Origin: Botryosphaeria dothidea
Taxonomy: Eukaryota; Ascomycota; Dothideomycetes; Botryosphaeriales; Botryosphaeriaceae
Assembly: GCA_011503125.2 (NCBI GenBank)
Contig: WWBZ02000062.1
Span: 62,001 to 126,000 of the forward strand
Direction of reading: 5' to 3'
DNA length: 64,000 nucleotides
A model generated the notes under the pieces. The model had not been told where the DNA came from and did no database searches. It saw only the letters and a program-made list of their open reading frames with translations. This document shows, one piece after another, positions 29,752 to 43,248 of this stretch. The position numbers were made by a program, and so were the translations under genes. How positions within the stretch are numbered: position 1 is the first letter of the stretch; every line of letters starts with the position of its first letter.

Positions 29752-32700
29752 AGTTTCTTTTACTAGTAGCGAGTTATAGGGTTTTCTTATTAAGCTTTAT
29801 TAAGCTTTAGGGTCCTCTTAACCTAAGGTCTCGCCGTAGAATCTATCTAAGGTACCCTTAGGGTTTAAACCGTAATATTACCCCCCTCTCGGCTTTAAAG
29901 GTAGGTCTCTAGGGCTTTAGTATCTTCTAAAGCGCTTACTAGTTCCTAAGTTAGCCGCGCGTATCCTCTCTACTTAACTTAATAGAGTTTCTATTATTTC
30001 CGCTAGCTAGGCCGTCTTTCTAATTTTTTATCTAAGATAGCTTTAACCCTCTATTCTTCTTCTCTATTAACGAGTATAGCTAGTAGTTAGTAATCGTTCT
30101 ATTCTTAGCTTAGTAGAGGATCTATTCTAGCTAGGCGTAGAAGATCGACGTTAAAGACGTTATATATCCTAGTTAGTACGTCTAGTTTATAACTATAAGG
30201 GCTAATAACCTCGATAACTATAAACTTTACTACTCGATTATTAAGCTTCCGGCTTAGGCGGTCCGTTCGTATATTCTTAAGATTTAGCTAGACTTTATCC
30301 CCTACTTTATACGCTAGTAATAGGTCCCTATATCGATTTACTTAGGTCTTCTAATCCTATTATACGTTCGCTATTAATACTTCTATCTATTCGGTTATCT
30401 CTTTAATCTTTACTACGATTACTTCTTCTTTTTATATTAGTAATATAGAGTTCGAGACTAGTTAAGAATTCTCGAATAATTATAGTAGCTTAAGGTAGTA
30501 TCTATAAGAGAGAAAGAAAGAGCTTACGCCTATTAATAAGAATTCTTAGCTATTTATAGTAAGCTCTATTATTAGTAACTAGTTAATCTAGTTATTTTAC
30601 GCGTAGTTAACTATTCGATAGAGCTTTCTTTCTATCTCGATATTCGTACGCTCTATTAATCTATCTATTTCTAGATAATAGGCTATTAAGATTCGTCTTT
30701 CGATTCTAAGTAATTAGTAAACCCTCTTCTATAGCTAGCTAATAAATTAGCTTCCCCTATTAGAAATAATAGCTACTAGGACTCTATAGTAGCGGTAGAA
30801 ATAGCGAATAAATATTTTAGTAACTATTTCTACTTCGATATTCTTATAGACCTTAAGAATAACTTCTTTATCTAATCGATTAGTAATAACTATAAGTATT
30901 CGATATTCTTAGCTCTCGGGTAGCGGCCTAATAAAGTCGACTAAGATCTCTCTCTACTAACGGTTTAGTACTAGTAACGACCGTAGTAGTTCTTATTTAC
31001 GGTCTCTCTAGACTCTAGTTCTTCCGTAAATATTATAGTTACGTATAAATCTTCGTATATTCGATATAAAGTTCGGCTAAAAGAACTACCTTATAATAAG
31101 AGCTATCGTTCTAGTACGTCTAGAATAAGCTATTATTATTAAATCGTAAAGTATCTAGATTAGCTTAGTTCTTAAAGGCTCGTAGTTTAGTATCTAACGT
31201 CTACTACGGAATAGTAGCTCTTCTTAATTATTTAAAAAGTAATTAGTAATTAAGAGCTTAACTAGTTCTTCTAAATCGTTTAGTAGCGTTCTTTTACCCT
31301 CTCTTACTACTATTATAAGACGTCTATAGTCCGGATCCGCTACTTTTACCTCTTACTAGAGCTACCGTAAATAGTTTTTAATTAACGTTACTTCTTATTC
31401 GTATACTAGTTCGTCTATAGATCTATCTAATAGTTCGTCTACTAGTTTATCTACTAGTTTATCTACTTATTCGTCTACTTCTTATTTAGTTATAGCTTAT
31501 CGTCTTATTTATACTAGTATTACTAAAACTCTCTAATAGTTAGCTTAAATCTTATCTAGACTTAAGAGTCGTACGATACGATATTAAAGCCTTTTATTAT
31601 CTTAAGATACTAGTAAGTCTTAGTCTCTTCGTATAAATACGTTAGGCTAAGCTCTAAGCTTGCCTAGACGGTAAGTAATAGTAAAGTTAAATCGGCTTAG
31701 AATTAGCTACTATCTTATTTAACTCTTAGAGAGCCGTCGGACTATTATAAAATATTCGAGATTCTTATAGTCCGTAATAATCTTAAATTCTTTTACGTTT
31801 CGTAGCTCTATATCTTACTACTAAAGATACTTAATAATTATAAGAAGCTTTTTATCGTAGATCTCGTAGTTATACTCCGCTAGCGAGTTTTTCTTTAAGA
31901 AGTAGGTAACCGGCCGGAGTACTCTATTATTATCGTATTAGAATAAAATTTCTTCTATATAGTATCCTAAGGAGTTAGTCTTAAGAATTATCTTTCGGTC
32001 CGGATCGAATTAGATAAGAATTAGTACCGTAATAAAGGCCTTCTTTAGCTTTCGAAACGCTTTTTCTACTTCTTCTATCTAATAGAACGGAACGTCTTTC
32101 TTTATAAGTATATATAACGGAGCCGTAGTCTTCGAGTATTTATTAATAAAGCGCCGGTAGAAGTTCGTAAAGCTAAGGAATCTAAGTACTCCTTTAACTA
32201 TAGTTAGTATTTTCTATTTCTAAATAGCTTTTACCTTAGCTAGGTCTATACGAATATCTTTTCTAGCTTCGATAATAAATCTAAGATACTTTATTAACTA
32301 AATCTTAAATTCGTACTTATCGATATTAAGCTATAGTCCCGCTACTTATAGCTTTTCGAGAACCTTAGTTACGTACTCTTAGTATTAGATACGAGATTCT
32401 TCGGTAAAAATAAGTCTATTATCGATATAAGCCGATATAAAGTCGTCTAGAAAGTTCTATAGGGTCTAGTTAATATATCGTTAAAAGGTACTTAGTATAT
32501 TAGCTAGTCTAAAGAGAGTAATAAGCTACTTAAATAGTCTAAAGCGGGTTCGAAAGACTATAAGCTATTTATCTTCTAGTTTAACCTAAATCTTATTAAA
32601 TACTATAATTATATCGAGTTTCGTAAACTATTTTACCTTACTAATCCGGTTAAGAGTCTTCTAGATAAGAGGTAGTAGATATCGATTCTTTCGTATAAGT

Positions 32701-32814
32701 TAATTAAGAGCTTAGTAGTTATAATAGAATTATAAGCCTTTATCTAGTTTCTTTATAAAGAGGACTAGCGCTACGGCTAGAGAATTACTTATATAGATAA
32801 AGTCTTTATCGAGT

Positions 32815-33064
32815 TATTAGATTTAAGAGTAAAAAGTTATAAGATTAGAAAAGAGAGTAGATTCTATCTATCTTCTAAGAGGGAGGTCGGTAGACTTACT
32901 TATATATATAAAAGAGTATTTAAATAACTGAGGAGAATAGAAGCCGATATTAATATCCGAAGCTTATAAATATAAGGAGTAGTAAGAAGATAGTAAATAA
33001 AGATATTAATCTTAATATTTAAAAGAATATAACGCCTAAGATAGTAAGGTAAAATAGTCTAATA
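32815..33064 (-). mobile_element. Copia solo LTR in Gypsy-2, reverse
   Basis: 250 bp, flanked by the duplication cgagt (32810-32814 and 33065-33069). RIP-mutated throughout. Confidence 0.85.
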
Positions 33065-34879
33065 CGAGTAGCTCTATAAGCGTTTTCCGGAGTACTAATA
33101 GTTTATCTCTAGATATATTATATAAGAATCTCTATAGGGCTACTAGTATTCTCTTATTCTTATCTTTCTTAAGCTTAATCTAATAATCGATTCTAGGTCG
33201 ATATAGAGATAACTTATCGGCTTTACTTTTATTAAAGATATCGAGAAACCGTTTATCTAACTAGGCTAGTAGTTTCGTTCTTAGGTTCGTATACTTCTTC
33301 TTAGTAAGTACTTTATTAATATTAGCTAGACTTACTAAGAAAATCTAGTAACCGAGTCGTTTCTTTCTCGTAAGAAGACGGAACCTAGCGGCTCCGATTC
33401 TTCTATAGTCGAGTTCTTTTCTCTCTCTCTAGCTTTATACTACTAGGCTAAAGTCCTTAAATCTAAGAATTTATTTTTCTATATCTAGTTCTACTCTCTC
33501 TTTTACTAACTATAGTAAGCTAAGAATAACTTTATAGCCTTTAATCTTTAGAGCTATATAGAAATAAGCTCTTTTCGTTTAGTATCCGCCGATATTAATC
33601 TTAGTAATTACTACTTCGGTAATCTAGAAGTCGGTAATAGTATTAACTAACTAGATTTATCTTAGTCGGATAGAGATACGTTAGAGTTTATATCTTCGAG
33701 CGAATCGAGTATCGATAATACTATAGAATAAGTACTTAGAATTAATAAGGATTTAAGTAGAGATCTTCTTATTAATAAGTACTAAAACTAAGAAAGGTAG
33801 TTTTTCTATATACTTATTCTCGAATTACTTCTAATCTACTTAAAGCTTACTTTACTTCTTTTACTTCTAACGGCGAATTTTATTAAAAGCTACTCTTTTT
33901 CCGAATTCTTATTAACCTCTAGTACCTTCTCTAGTTATAGAAGAGTCTTTTACTTTAGTTATTTAGTACTAGCGGCTTAAGCTAGACGGCGGGTAGGCGT
34001 ATAAAGATATACTTACTACTAGTATCTTAAGGCGCTATAACGCGTATAAAGCTTATTCTAACGGCGTCGGTTAATCTTATCTTAAGTTATCTATTTAGCT
34101 CTCTAGATTAGTACGGCTTTAGCTAGGCCCGTTAGTTCCTAGTCTATTTAGTTATTTTAAGGGGGCTTTAGATACGTAGTAGTCTTTATTATAGTTACTA
34201 GCGTCTTCTAGAGGTTATTCCTAAACTTTTAGGTACGTAGTTAAAAAGCTTCTAACTAGTTACTTACTCGCTTAAGCTCTATATAGTAGTCTTCGAACTA
34301 CTAGTCCGGTTTCGTAAGGCTAATTATTTATTATTAAAGCTCTCTACTAAGTCTAGCCTCGAGGTAGAACTTCTTAATTTCGTCTAGCTAGTACGTACCT
34401 TCCGCTTCTAGTAGGAGCTTCCGGTACTCGGTAAAGTACTCTATAAAGAACTTACTAGCTTAACGAAGTTAGTAAAGCTTACGTTAGGCCTTCTCCTTAG
34501 TATACGGGTCGCTAAAGAATAGGCGTAGCTATATAATAAGGTTAGTAACCGTAGCATTGCTTGTCGCCGTAACCGCTTAAATCTAGGGCTATAGTTAGCG
34601 GGCAGCTTCCCCTCTTAACCGGTTATATAACGCGAAGAACTTCGTTGCTTTAGTATAGTTAGTATAGTCGACGTTTAGTTTTATATTAGCTTAAGCAATC
34701 CATGGTTCGAGTTAATCTCGGTCTCCTCTATATTTAGCTAACGGGCCGAGTTGTTTTATAGGTTCGTTCTTTCTTAGGGACGTAGGTCTAGCTAGTAGTT
34801 GAACGAGCTACTGTAGTAGGCTCTGCTCGTTGTCCTCGGTAGCCGCCGGAGACCCTTGGTCTTGGGTATCGTTATACAT

Positions 34880-35185
34880 CTTCCTTGGTTGTCTTCTTGG
34901 GTGTCTTCTTGGGTGTCTTCTTAGGTGTCTTCTTGGGTGTCTTCTTGGGTGTCTTCTTGGGTGTCTTCTTAGGTGTCTTCGGTAAAGAGAAGCCGTGCTT
35001 ACGTGGGAGCTTTGGCGCGCAGAGGAAGGGGAATGAGGACGCAGTGCTTACGTGGGAGCTATAGCGTATAGAGGAAAGGAGAATAAGAACGCAGTGCTTA
35101 CGTGGGAGCTATAGCGCATAGAGGAAGGGGATGAGGAAAGCCGTGCTTACGTGGAAGCTTTGGCGCACAGAGGAAGGGGAATAAG
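34880..35185 (-). repeat. Gypsy-2 leader repeats
   Basis: A 15-bp array (ttgggtgtcttc units, 34880-34980) followed by the ~58-bp minisatellite (ctatagcgtatagagg and gcttacgtgggagc words). RIP-spared; reverse complement of the Gypsy-1 leader arrays. Confidence 0.8.
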
Positions 35186-35195
35186 CTTAGTCTAA

Positions 35196-35434
35196 TATGA
35201 TGGCTTGTATCCGGTGCACTCGCGGAAATATAGTGGCATTCTATCTACGAGAAGACTAAGCTAAAGAGAAAAGAAAGAAAGGTTTAAGTAAGATAGCGCT
35301 GCTTATATATCTCTCCAGAGTCCCTTTTACTAGTAGCGAGTTGCAGGGTTTTCTTGTTGAGCTTCAGGGTCCTCTCAACCCAAGGTCTCGCCGCAGGATC
35401 CATCCAAGGCACCCTCAGGGTTCAAACCGTAATA
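35196..35434 (-). repeat. Gypsy-2 5' LTR (RIP-spared)
   Basis: Keeps ccaaggcaccctcaggg, whereas the Gypsy-2 3' LTR reads ctaaggtacccttaggg at the same place. Confidence 0.85.
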
Positions 35435-37460
35435 AAAGTTTATATCTTCGAGCGAATCGAGTATTAATAAAGCTATAGAATAGTATCTAGAATCGATAAG
35501 GGTTTAAGTAGAGGTCTTTTTATTAATAAGTACTAAAACTAAGAAAAACATGACCACGCCAAAAAATCGACCCCAAGCTACGGCGCCGGGAGAGGGCCCC
35601 AGGGACTCTCCTAGGCCCAGCGAGACTCGAAATACCACTTAGAGCAGCTGCAGCCGCGTTGTAGTTAATGTAGAAGCCGCAGGAAGGGGCGAACAGCCCC
35701 CTCTAGTGACCACCTCTACCCAACCACAGCGCACCTCTAATAAACCGTAGAATACTTAGTATAGCGTAGAATACGTTAAAAGAGCCTTAAAAACAGTAGA
35801 TACCCTCCTCTAAGCCCTATAAGTATCCGTTAGCCTTCCTTTAGTCCTCTTTAGCTAGGTAAAAAATTTTTTCGATATTACTAAGATAATCTTCTAGGAT
35901 TATATTACTATCTACTAGAAGGCGACTACTAAGAAGCTAGGCCTTAAGAATATTCTTAAGAAAGTATAGTAAGTCTAGAAGATAGTTAGCCGACTCTAGA
36001 CTACCCCTACGCCCGTAGTATCTAGCTAAGCTAATATTATAATCTAAGTAGTCTTAAAGCCTTCTACCTCCCCGGCTACTACTAAGCTTACTCTATACTT
36101 TCTAGATAAAACGAATAGATAGAAGGTCGCTAACCTCTCTAATAAGGCTATTATTAAGAAGATTTAGATAGAAAAAAGTCTAGCGTATAAAAAGATACTA
36201 GCTACTAAGAAGCTTCCTAGTAGAAACGTTAAACTCTTTATATCTAATATTTAGACTAAAGTAGCTCTTCTCTAAGACTAGAAATAGACTATAGAATTAG
36301 ATAGAAAAGTCCGCTCTAACTAGTAGCTCTACTTAGTACTAGTCTATAACGTTCTTCTTAAAGATATTAATATTAAGAATTTCTAGGCCGCCTAAACTCT
36401 TTAGAATTAGAATCTATCTCTATATTTAGAACTACGTATTAGTAAGCTAGCCTAGCTAAAGAGAAAGCTTCTAGAGAAAAAAATTTACTTAGTAATTATT
36501 TTTAGTACTATAGACTTTAAGATAGCTAACTAGATTATTATTAAAGAACTTATTAGTAACTATACGTTTTATATAGTAGAATACTATAGTATAGTCTTTA
36601 TAGTAATCTAGTACTTTAAGTACTAGAACTATAGCTATATCTCTATCTACTATAGAAGAGAGAATAAATATAGCTAGTATATAGAGATATATAATATCTA
36701 AGAGTACTCTAAGAAAAAAATATAGTATATAAACTACTTATAAAAGTATACGGCCTAGAGTAACGCCTATCTAGTACGTAGAGCCCGCTAGATAAAGACT
36801 ATCTAGGCCCGTCTAGCGGCTCTAGAGAGATATAGAATAGAATATTCTATAGCTAAGATATAGCCCTAAACTAACTAGTTAACGGTCGGGCTAAGAAAGA
36901 AGTCTAGAGAGGAGAAGCTAGCTAAAAGAGAGCTAGATAGGCTAAAAAATCTAAGCCGCCCTCCGCCTTCTAACTAAATACGGTTTACCGAACTTAATAG
37001 CTTTTAGTATATCTTAGAAGAAAAGCCCGTAGAAACTTTCTCCGCCTCGTAGCCTATACTACCGACTTTCTCGTAGCCTAACTTAGAAATAGAAGAAAGT
37101 TAATATTAGATATAGGCGCTTTCTCTATTATATAGTATAACGTCTATAAGAGTAAGAATAGAATAATACTTCCGCTCTTTAAGAAGATAGACCTAAAAAT
37201 CTACTATATTCTAGCTATTTAGAAACTCTAGAGAAATCCGAGAGTAAAGATAATAGTAAGATATTCTATCTACTATATAGTTTTCTCTTAGAAAAAGACG
37301 GTAAGAACCTACTTCTTTATAAGTAAGACTATTACCCCCGACTTCTAGTAAGTAATAATCTACTTACTAGATCTTATTATACTATCTCTTACTACTAAGA
37401 TACGTATAATCTATATTTATAACTACTATAATTTCCCGCTAGCCTCTTATACTAGTATAG

Positions 37461-37832
37461 TATAATAAACGGACCTTAGGGGGGGGCGGAGAGACGAGAT
37501 AACGAAGCCGGTAAAGATAGTAGGGGTAAAGTAATACTAAAGTATAAAAGTATAGTTTAAAGAATAAGAGTACGAGGTACGAGAGATAAAGAGCGAGGAA
37601 CGAGAGACGAGGAAGGTAAGTAAGATCTAATTTAAGGCGTACTAAGTTATACGCGAGGAATACTTATTACTAGACTAAAGAACTAACTATAAAGTAGAGG
37701 GGCGAGCTTTATATATATAAAGAACGAACTAAAATACTAGCTTTTTAATTTATAAGTAGGTAAGTCTAGATCTAGATTTTAAATTAACGAAGATAAATAA
37801 GTAAGGGGTCTATATAAGCTACGTTTATAATA
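37461..37832 (+). mobile_element. Type-C solo LTR, copy 2 (in LINE-1)
   Basis: 372 bp, tataataaacg...cgtttataata, flanked by tatag (37456-37460 and 37833-37837). RIP-mutated. Confidence 0.8.
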
Positions 37833-40774
37833 TATAGTACTAGAAACCCTATCTCTTCTACTAGAAGTTCTTAAAAAACTAAGAGAGTATATTCTTCTAA
37901 GAGACTTTAATCTCTACTATTCTATCTAGAGAGATATAATCTCTCTAATATACTATATTCTAGCGAATAATCTAATTAAGATAGCTATCGTAGCTAATCT
38001 TAATCTAGCTCTTCTAAAAAGTATTATTACTAGACGAGATAGTAGTAGCGAGAGTACTTTAAATCTTATCTTTATATTACGATAGCTAGAGAAGAGAATT
38101 CTTAGCTATAAAGTTAGCTAGAAGCTCGAATTATTCTCTAACTACTTATCTATTCTTACTATACTTAATTTTTCTTCTATTTTCGTAGAACTACGTTCTC
38201 TAAGACTCTAGTAGAAGAAAGTAGACTAGAAGAGAACTAATAATATATTTTAATTAAAGCTCGAATATCTTAAAGTAGCTCCTCTTAATACTAAAGTAGA
38301 CTTAGATTACTTTACTATACTACTCTAGAAGACTATCTAAAGAATAATCTAGAAGACTATTTTAGTAGCAAGATCCTCGCTCTAGGCCTCTATATAATAG
38401 ATAAAGAAGTATTTAGATCTAGTATACTAGGCTAGAGTAGCTAGAAGAAAGTAGACGGCTATAAAGAGAAAGAAGAACTAAATAGTATACTAAATTATTA
38501 CTAATAGTAAAAAGAGGTAGATTAGAAGAGATAGAATAAAAGTATAGCGTAGAATAGTAGCTAAGATTACTTCGAATCTATCTATACTCTAGAAGCTCTT
38601 AAAGTAGATAAGAATAAGAGTACTAGAATCTCTAGCTTTATTTTAGTTTCTATCTCTCTAGAAAGTAGATAAATAACTATATTACGATAACTAGTCTAAG
38701 GTAGAAATCTTTACTAACTAGTTCTTTCTATCTTCTAGAGCTACTAACCTCTTAGATCTAGATAGATATATATATCTAGTACTAATAGAGATTCTCTAAG
38801 ACCTTATTAAAGAGTAGATCCTCTATACTATTAAGAAGCTTTTTCTAGATAAAATACTAAACCTAAATAAGATTACTAATAGATTTCTAAAGTAATATAC
38901 TAAGATATTAAGAGAACTTCTTACTAAACTCTTTTAGAAATATCTCGTACTTAGATACTACTCTAGATAGTTTAAAAACTCTATTACCGTAGTTCTTAGA
39001 AAACTATAGAGGAATAACTATACTAAAGCTAAGTTATTTAGACCGATTACTTTACTTAATATACTAGAAAAGCTAATTAAAAGAATTATAGTAGATAGAA
39101 TCTTCTAGGCTATTAAAGTATATAGTCTACTCTCTAATATATAGATAGAAGCTAGAAGAAATAGATCCGTAGTAGTAGCTCTTAATCTACTTATAGAATA
39201 GATCTATACTATTTAGATATAAGATCTAGAGCTAGTAGCTTTAGTTCTTAGTCTAGATATCTCGAAAGTATATAACTACGTATTTTATAGAAGACTTCTC
39301 TATAATATAAGAATAGTAAAACTTTTAGAATAGATAGAAAGATTTACTTAATTCTTTTTATAGAACCGTACTACTTAGCTATTCTTCGGAGACTTTACTA
39401 GTCTACTAATCTAGATCTTAATCGAGATTCTCTAGAAATTCTTACTATCGCTAATACTCTATCTATTCTTTACTTCTAATCTACTTATATAGCTACGTAG
39501 AGATAATATCTTCCCTCTTAGATTCGTTAATAATACTAATATTCTAATCTTTAGTAGATCTATAGAATAGAACTATAGGATACTAGAGGGAGTATATTAA
39601 ATTTACGAGTACTAGGTAGCTACCTACGAGTTAGCTTTCTTACCTAATAAGTATTATCTTATTTATTTTATAAGAAAACTAAAGAGATTTAATATAGTAG
39701 TAGAGATCCGTATCTCTAGATTTACTAGATACTTAGAGCCTATAATTAAGATTCTAGGAGTCTACGTAGATAATAAGCTTAGATAGAGACCCTATATTAG
39801 AAAAATAGGAGCTAAGATAATTAAATAGTATATATCTCTCTCTAGACTTATAGCGTCTACCTAGAAAGCCTTATTTACTAAAGCCCGTTATATCTATACG
39901 GCCGTAGTAAGGCTAGTTCTTATCTACGGCTATAGAATATAGTATATCCTAGAGGAAATTCTAGAGTAGAGAAAAATAACTATCTAGCTACTAAAGAAGA
40001 TCTAAAACTAGTATCTACGTACTATCTTAGAAGTATATAAGTTAACTAGTATATAAATCTTAGAGTATAAGATAGAAATTTCCCTACTCTTACTATATCT
40101 AGACGAACTAGTACTAGCCTAAGCTATTAGAGCTAGAAATAGTTTAGTCGCGGTAGTAGTAGAGAAAACTTACTAGAGTATTAAATAGATAGCTTAGGCT
40201 ACTCTAAGTACTAGAGGCGCTACTAGCTCTACTAAAAGAACTCTACTTAGAAAAAAGATAAACTTACTTTTTAACTACTATCTCTCTATCTACTAGAGTC
40301 TTCTAGAGCGAACGAAGCTATATATAGTATATAGAAATAAGTAGAAGAAGAGATAGATAAAGTCTACTAGCTAGAGAAGATAAAATAAGCTAGTAGTCTA
40401 AAGTATATAGTAGAATCTAAAAATTAGATAAATCTATAGCGAACTATTTAAGCTATAAAGTATACTCGCTACTCTACTACGTATAGAGTATATTAGACTA
40501 AAGAACTTTCTCTTAAGGCGTAAAATACTAGAGTACTCTAGTTCTATCTATCTATACGGCTAGTATAGATAAATTCTAAAGTATATTCTCCTCTTCTACG
40601 TCTACTTCTAATAAAATAAAATATAGATACTCTAAAGAGTAGGAACTACGGACTACTACTCTCTTCTCTTAATAAAGAAGAAAATTAAAGTAGTAATAGG
40701 CTAGTTTCTACGCCTAGGACTACTTAGTTAGTTTAGTTTAGCTAGAGAACTAATTTAGAAGAATAACTAGAAAG

Positions 40775-41161
40775 TATTATAAACGTGGCTTATATAGACT
40801 CCTTACTTATTTACCTTCGTTAATTTAAAATCTAGATCTAGACTTACCTACTTATAAATTAGGAAGCTAGTATTTTAGTTCGTTCTTTATATATATAAAG
40901 CTCGCCCCTCTACTTTGTAGTTAGTTCTTTAGTCTAGTAATAAGTATTCCTCGCGTACAACTTAGTACGCCTTGAATTGGACCTTACTTGCCTCCCTCGT
41001 CCCTCGTCCCTCGCTCCTCGTCCCTCGCTCCTCGTCTCTCGTACCTCGTACCCTCGCCCTTTAAACTACACCCTTATACTTCGGCATTATTTTACCCCTA
41101 CTACCTTTACCGGCTTCGTTACCTCGTCTCTCCGCCCCTTCTCTAAGGTCCGTTTATTATA
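40775..41161 (-). mobile_element. Type-C solo LTR, copy 3 (in LINE-1), little mutated
   Basis: 387 bp, flanked by gaaag (40770-40774 and 41162-41166). It retains several TG/CA words (acgtggctt, ctttgtag, cttgaattgg) and tandem ccctcgt/cctcgct units absent or shortened in the other copies, so it probably arrived after its surroundings were mutated. Confidence 0.8.
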
Positions 41162-42998
41162 GAAAGAGGAACTAGGAGAACTACCGAAAATACTAGGATC
41201 CGGATAACTACGAGAATAAGAACTAAAGAAGTAGAGCTAGTAGGCGAATATAGGGCTACTATAGTAGCCGCTACCGGTAAAAAGAAAAAATAGAACTAGT
41301 AGAAATAAATAGGCCTAGATAGAAAGAAGAGGTTTTTACTAGGCGATAAGGTTTTCCTTCTCGAGTAAAATAACTATAAATAGCTAGCCCCGTATAGACC
41401 CGTAAGAGAGCTATATCGGGAAGAAATAAATTTATCTATCTATCTACTAAAACTAAGAAGGGTAGTTTTTCTATATACTTATTCTCGAATTACTTCTAAT
41501 CTTCTTAAAGCTTATTTTATTTCTTTTACTTCTAATAACGAATTTTATTAGAAGCTATTCTTTTTTCGAATTCTTATTAACCTCTAATACCTTCTTTAGT
41601 TATAGAAGAGTCTCTTACTCTAGTTATCTAGTACTAGCGGCTTAAGCTAGACGGTAAGTAGATATATAAGAATATATCTACTACTAGTATTCTAAGGCGT
41701 TATAACGCGTATAAAGCTTATTCTAACGGCGTCGGTTAATCTTATCTTAAGTTATCTATTTAGCTCTTTAGATTAGTATAGCTTTAGCTAGGCCCGTTAG
41801 TTTCTAGTCTATTTAGTCGTTTTAAGGAGGCTTTAGATACGTAGTAGTCTTTATTATAGTTACTAACGTCTTCTAGAGGTTATTCTTAAACTTCTAGGTA
41901 CGTAGTTAAAAAGCTTCTAACTAGTTACTTACTCGCTTAAGCTCTATATAGTAGTCTTCGAACTACTAGTCCGGTTTCGTAAGACCGATTATTTATTATT
42001 AAAGCTCTCTACTAAGTCTAGCCTCGAGGTAGAACTTCTTAATTTTATCTAGCTAGTAAGTGTCTCCCGCTTCTAGTAGGAGCTTCCGGTACTTAGTAAA
42101 GTACTCTATAAAGGACTTACTAGCTTAACGAAGTTAGTAAAGCTTACGTTAGGCCTTCTTCTTAGTATACGGGTCGCTAAAGAATAGACGTAGCTATATA
42201 ATAAGGTTAGTAACTATAGTATTACTTATTGCCGTAACCGCTTAAATCTAGGGCTATAGTTAGCGGGTAGCTTCCCCTCTTAACCGGTTATATAACGCGA
42301 AGAACTTCGTTACTTTAGTATAGTTAGTATAGTCGACGTTTAGTTTTATATTAGCTTAAGCAATCTATAGTTCGAGTTAATCTCGGTCTCCTCTATATTT
42401 AGCTAACGGGCCGAGTTATTTTATAGGTTCGTTCTTTCTTAGGGACGTAGGTCTAGCTAGTAGTTAAACGAGCTACTATAGTAGGCTTTGCTCGTTATTC
42501 TCGGTAGCCGCCGGAGGCCCTCGGTCTTGGGTATCGTTATACATCTTCCTTAGTTATCTTCTTAGATATCTTCTTAGGTATCGTCTTAGGTATCTTCTTA
42601 GGTGTCTTCTTAGGTGTCTTCTTAGGTATCTTCTTAGGTGCCCTCTCTAAGATCTTCTTTTAGATCTTCTTTTAGGAACTTCTTCGTGCCTTCTTAAACG
42701 CTACACCGTCGTTTTATTAAAGGACTTCCTTCGGGAACCTTCTTAAGTGCCTACACGGATACCTTCTTAAACGATTTCCTAGGTATAGTTAACTGGCAAC
42801 GAGCCTAGCTACTATCCTAAACTTAGAGGAAGGGGATAAGAACGCAGTGCTTACGTAGGAGCTATAGCGTATAGAGGAAAGAAGAATAAGAACGCAGTGC
42901 TTACGTAGGAGCTATAGCGCATAGAGGAAGGGAATAAGGAAGGCCGTACTTACGTGGAAGCTTTGGCGCACAGAGAAAGGGGAATAAGCTTAGTCTAA

Positions 42999-43248
42999 TA
43001 TAATGGCTTGCATCCGGTACACTCGCGGAAATATAGTAGTATTACTATCTACGAGAAGACTAAGCTAAAGAGAAAAGAAAGAAAGGGTTAAGTAAGATAG
43101 CGCTGCTTATATATCTCTCTAGAGTCCCTTTTACTAGTAGCGAGTTGCAGGGTTTTCTTGTTGAGCTTTATTAAGCTTCAGGGTCCTCTCAACCCAAGGT
43201 CTCGCCGCAGGATCCATCTAAGGCACCCTCAGGGTTCAAACCGTAACA
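42999..43248 (-). repeat. Gypsy-3 5' LTR
   Basis: 250 bp, largely RIP-spared in its right half (gcagggttttcttgttgagc) with a few TA changes at its left end. Confidence 0.8.

Larger units (their letters stand above)
24238..35434 (-). mobile_element. Gypsy-2 LTR retrotransposon (minus), interrupted by Copia and a solo LTR
   Basis: Same family as Gypsy-1, opposite strand. The 3' LTR is split by Copia into 24238-24366 and 29757-29877; the 5' LTR is 35196-35434. Directly inside the 3' LTR lies the polypurine complement (ttacccccctctcgg). Interior order from right to left is leader repeats, Gag, protease, RT (about 32200-32700), RNase H, integrase, chromodomain (about 29930-30100). A Copia solo LTR sits at 32815-33064. 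Heavily RIP-mutated except the right-hand (5') 600-700 bp. Flanks do not give a matching duplication. Confidence 0.8.
35546..41444 (+). mobile_element. LINE-1, Tad-like non-LTR retrotransposon
   Basis: 5899 bp flanked by the 15-bp duplication tactaaaactaagaa (35531-35545 and 41445-41459), with a short tctatctatc-type tail. Open start at 35550 (MTTPKNRPQATAPGEG...), soon full of RIP stops. ORF2 landmarks: endonuclease RDFNLYY near 37900 (normally GDFN-H), RT RPITLLNILEKLIKRI near 39035-39085 and LDISKVYNYVF near 39255. RNase H and a C-terminal part follow to about 40740. Interrupted by two type-C solo LTRs. The first ~200 bp escaped RIP. Confidence 0.8.
35435..43248 (-). mobile_element. Gypsy-3 (minus), 5' part, split by LINE-1
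   Basis: Pieces 35435-35545 and 41460-43248 match the Gag/protease-to-leader part of Gypsy-2. The 5' LTR is 42999-43248 (ends ccgtaaca). Polymerase domains and the 3' LTR of this copy are absent. LINE-1 entered between the pieces with a 15-bp duplication. Confidence 0.75.

Noticed and set aside
34880..34985. Regular short repeats as a CRISPR-like array
   Set aside because: Directly tandem 15-bp units without spacers, in a eukaryotic retrotransposon leader and present in all Gypsy copies.
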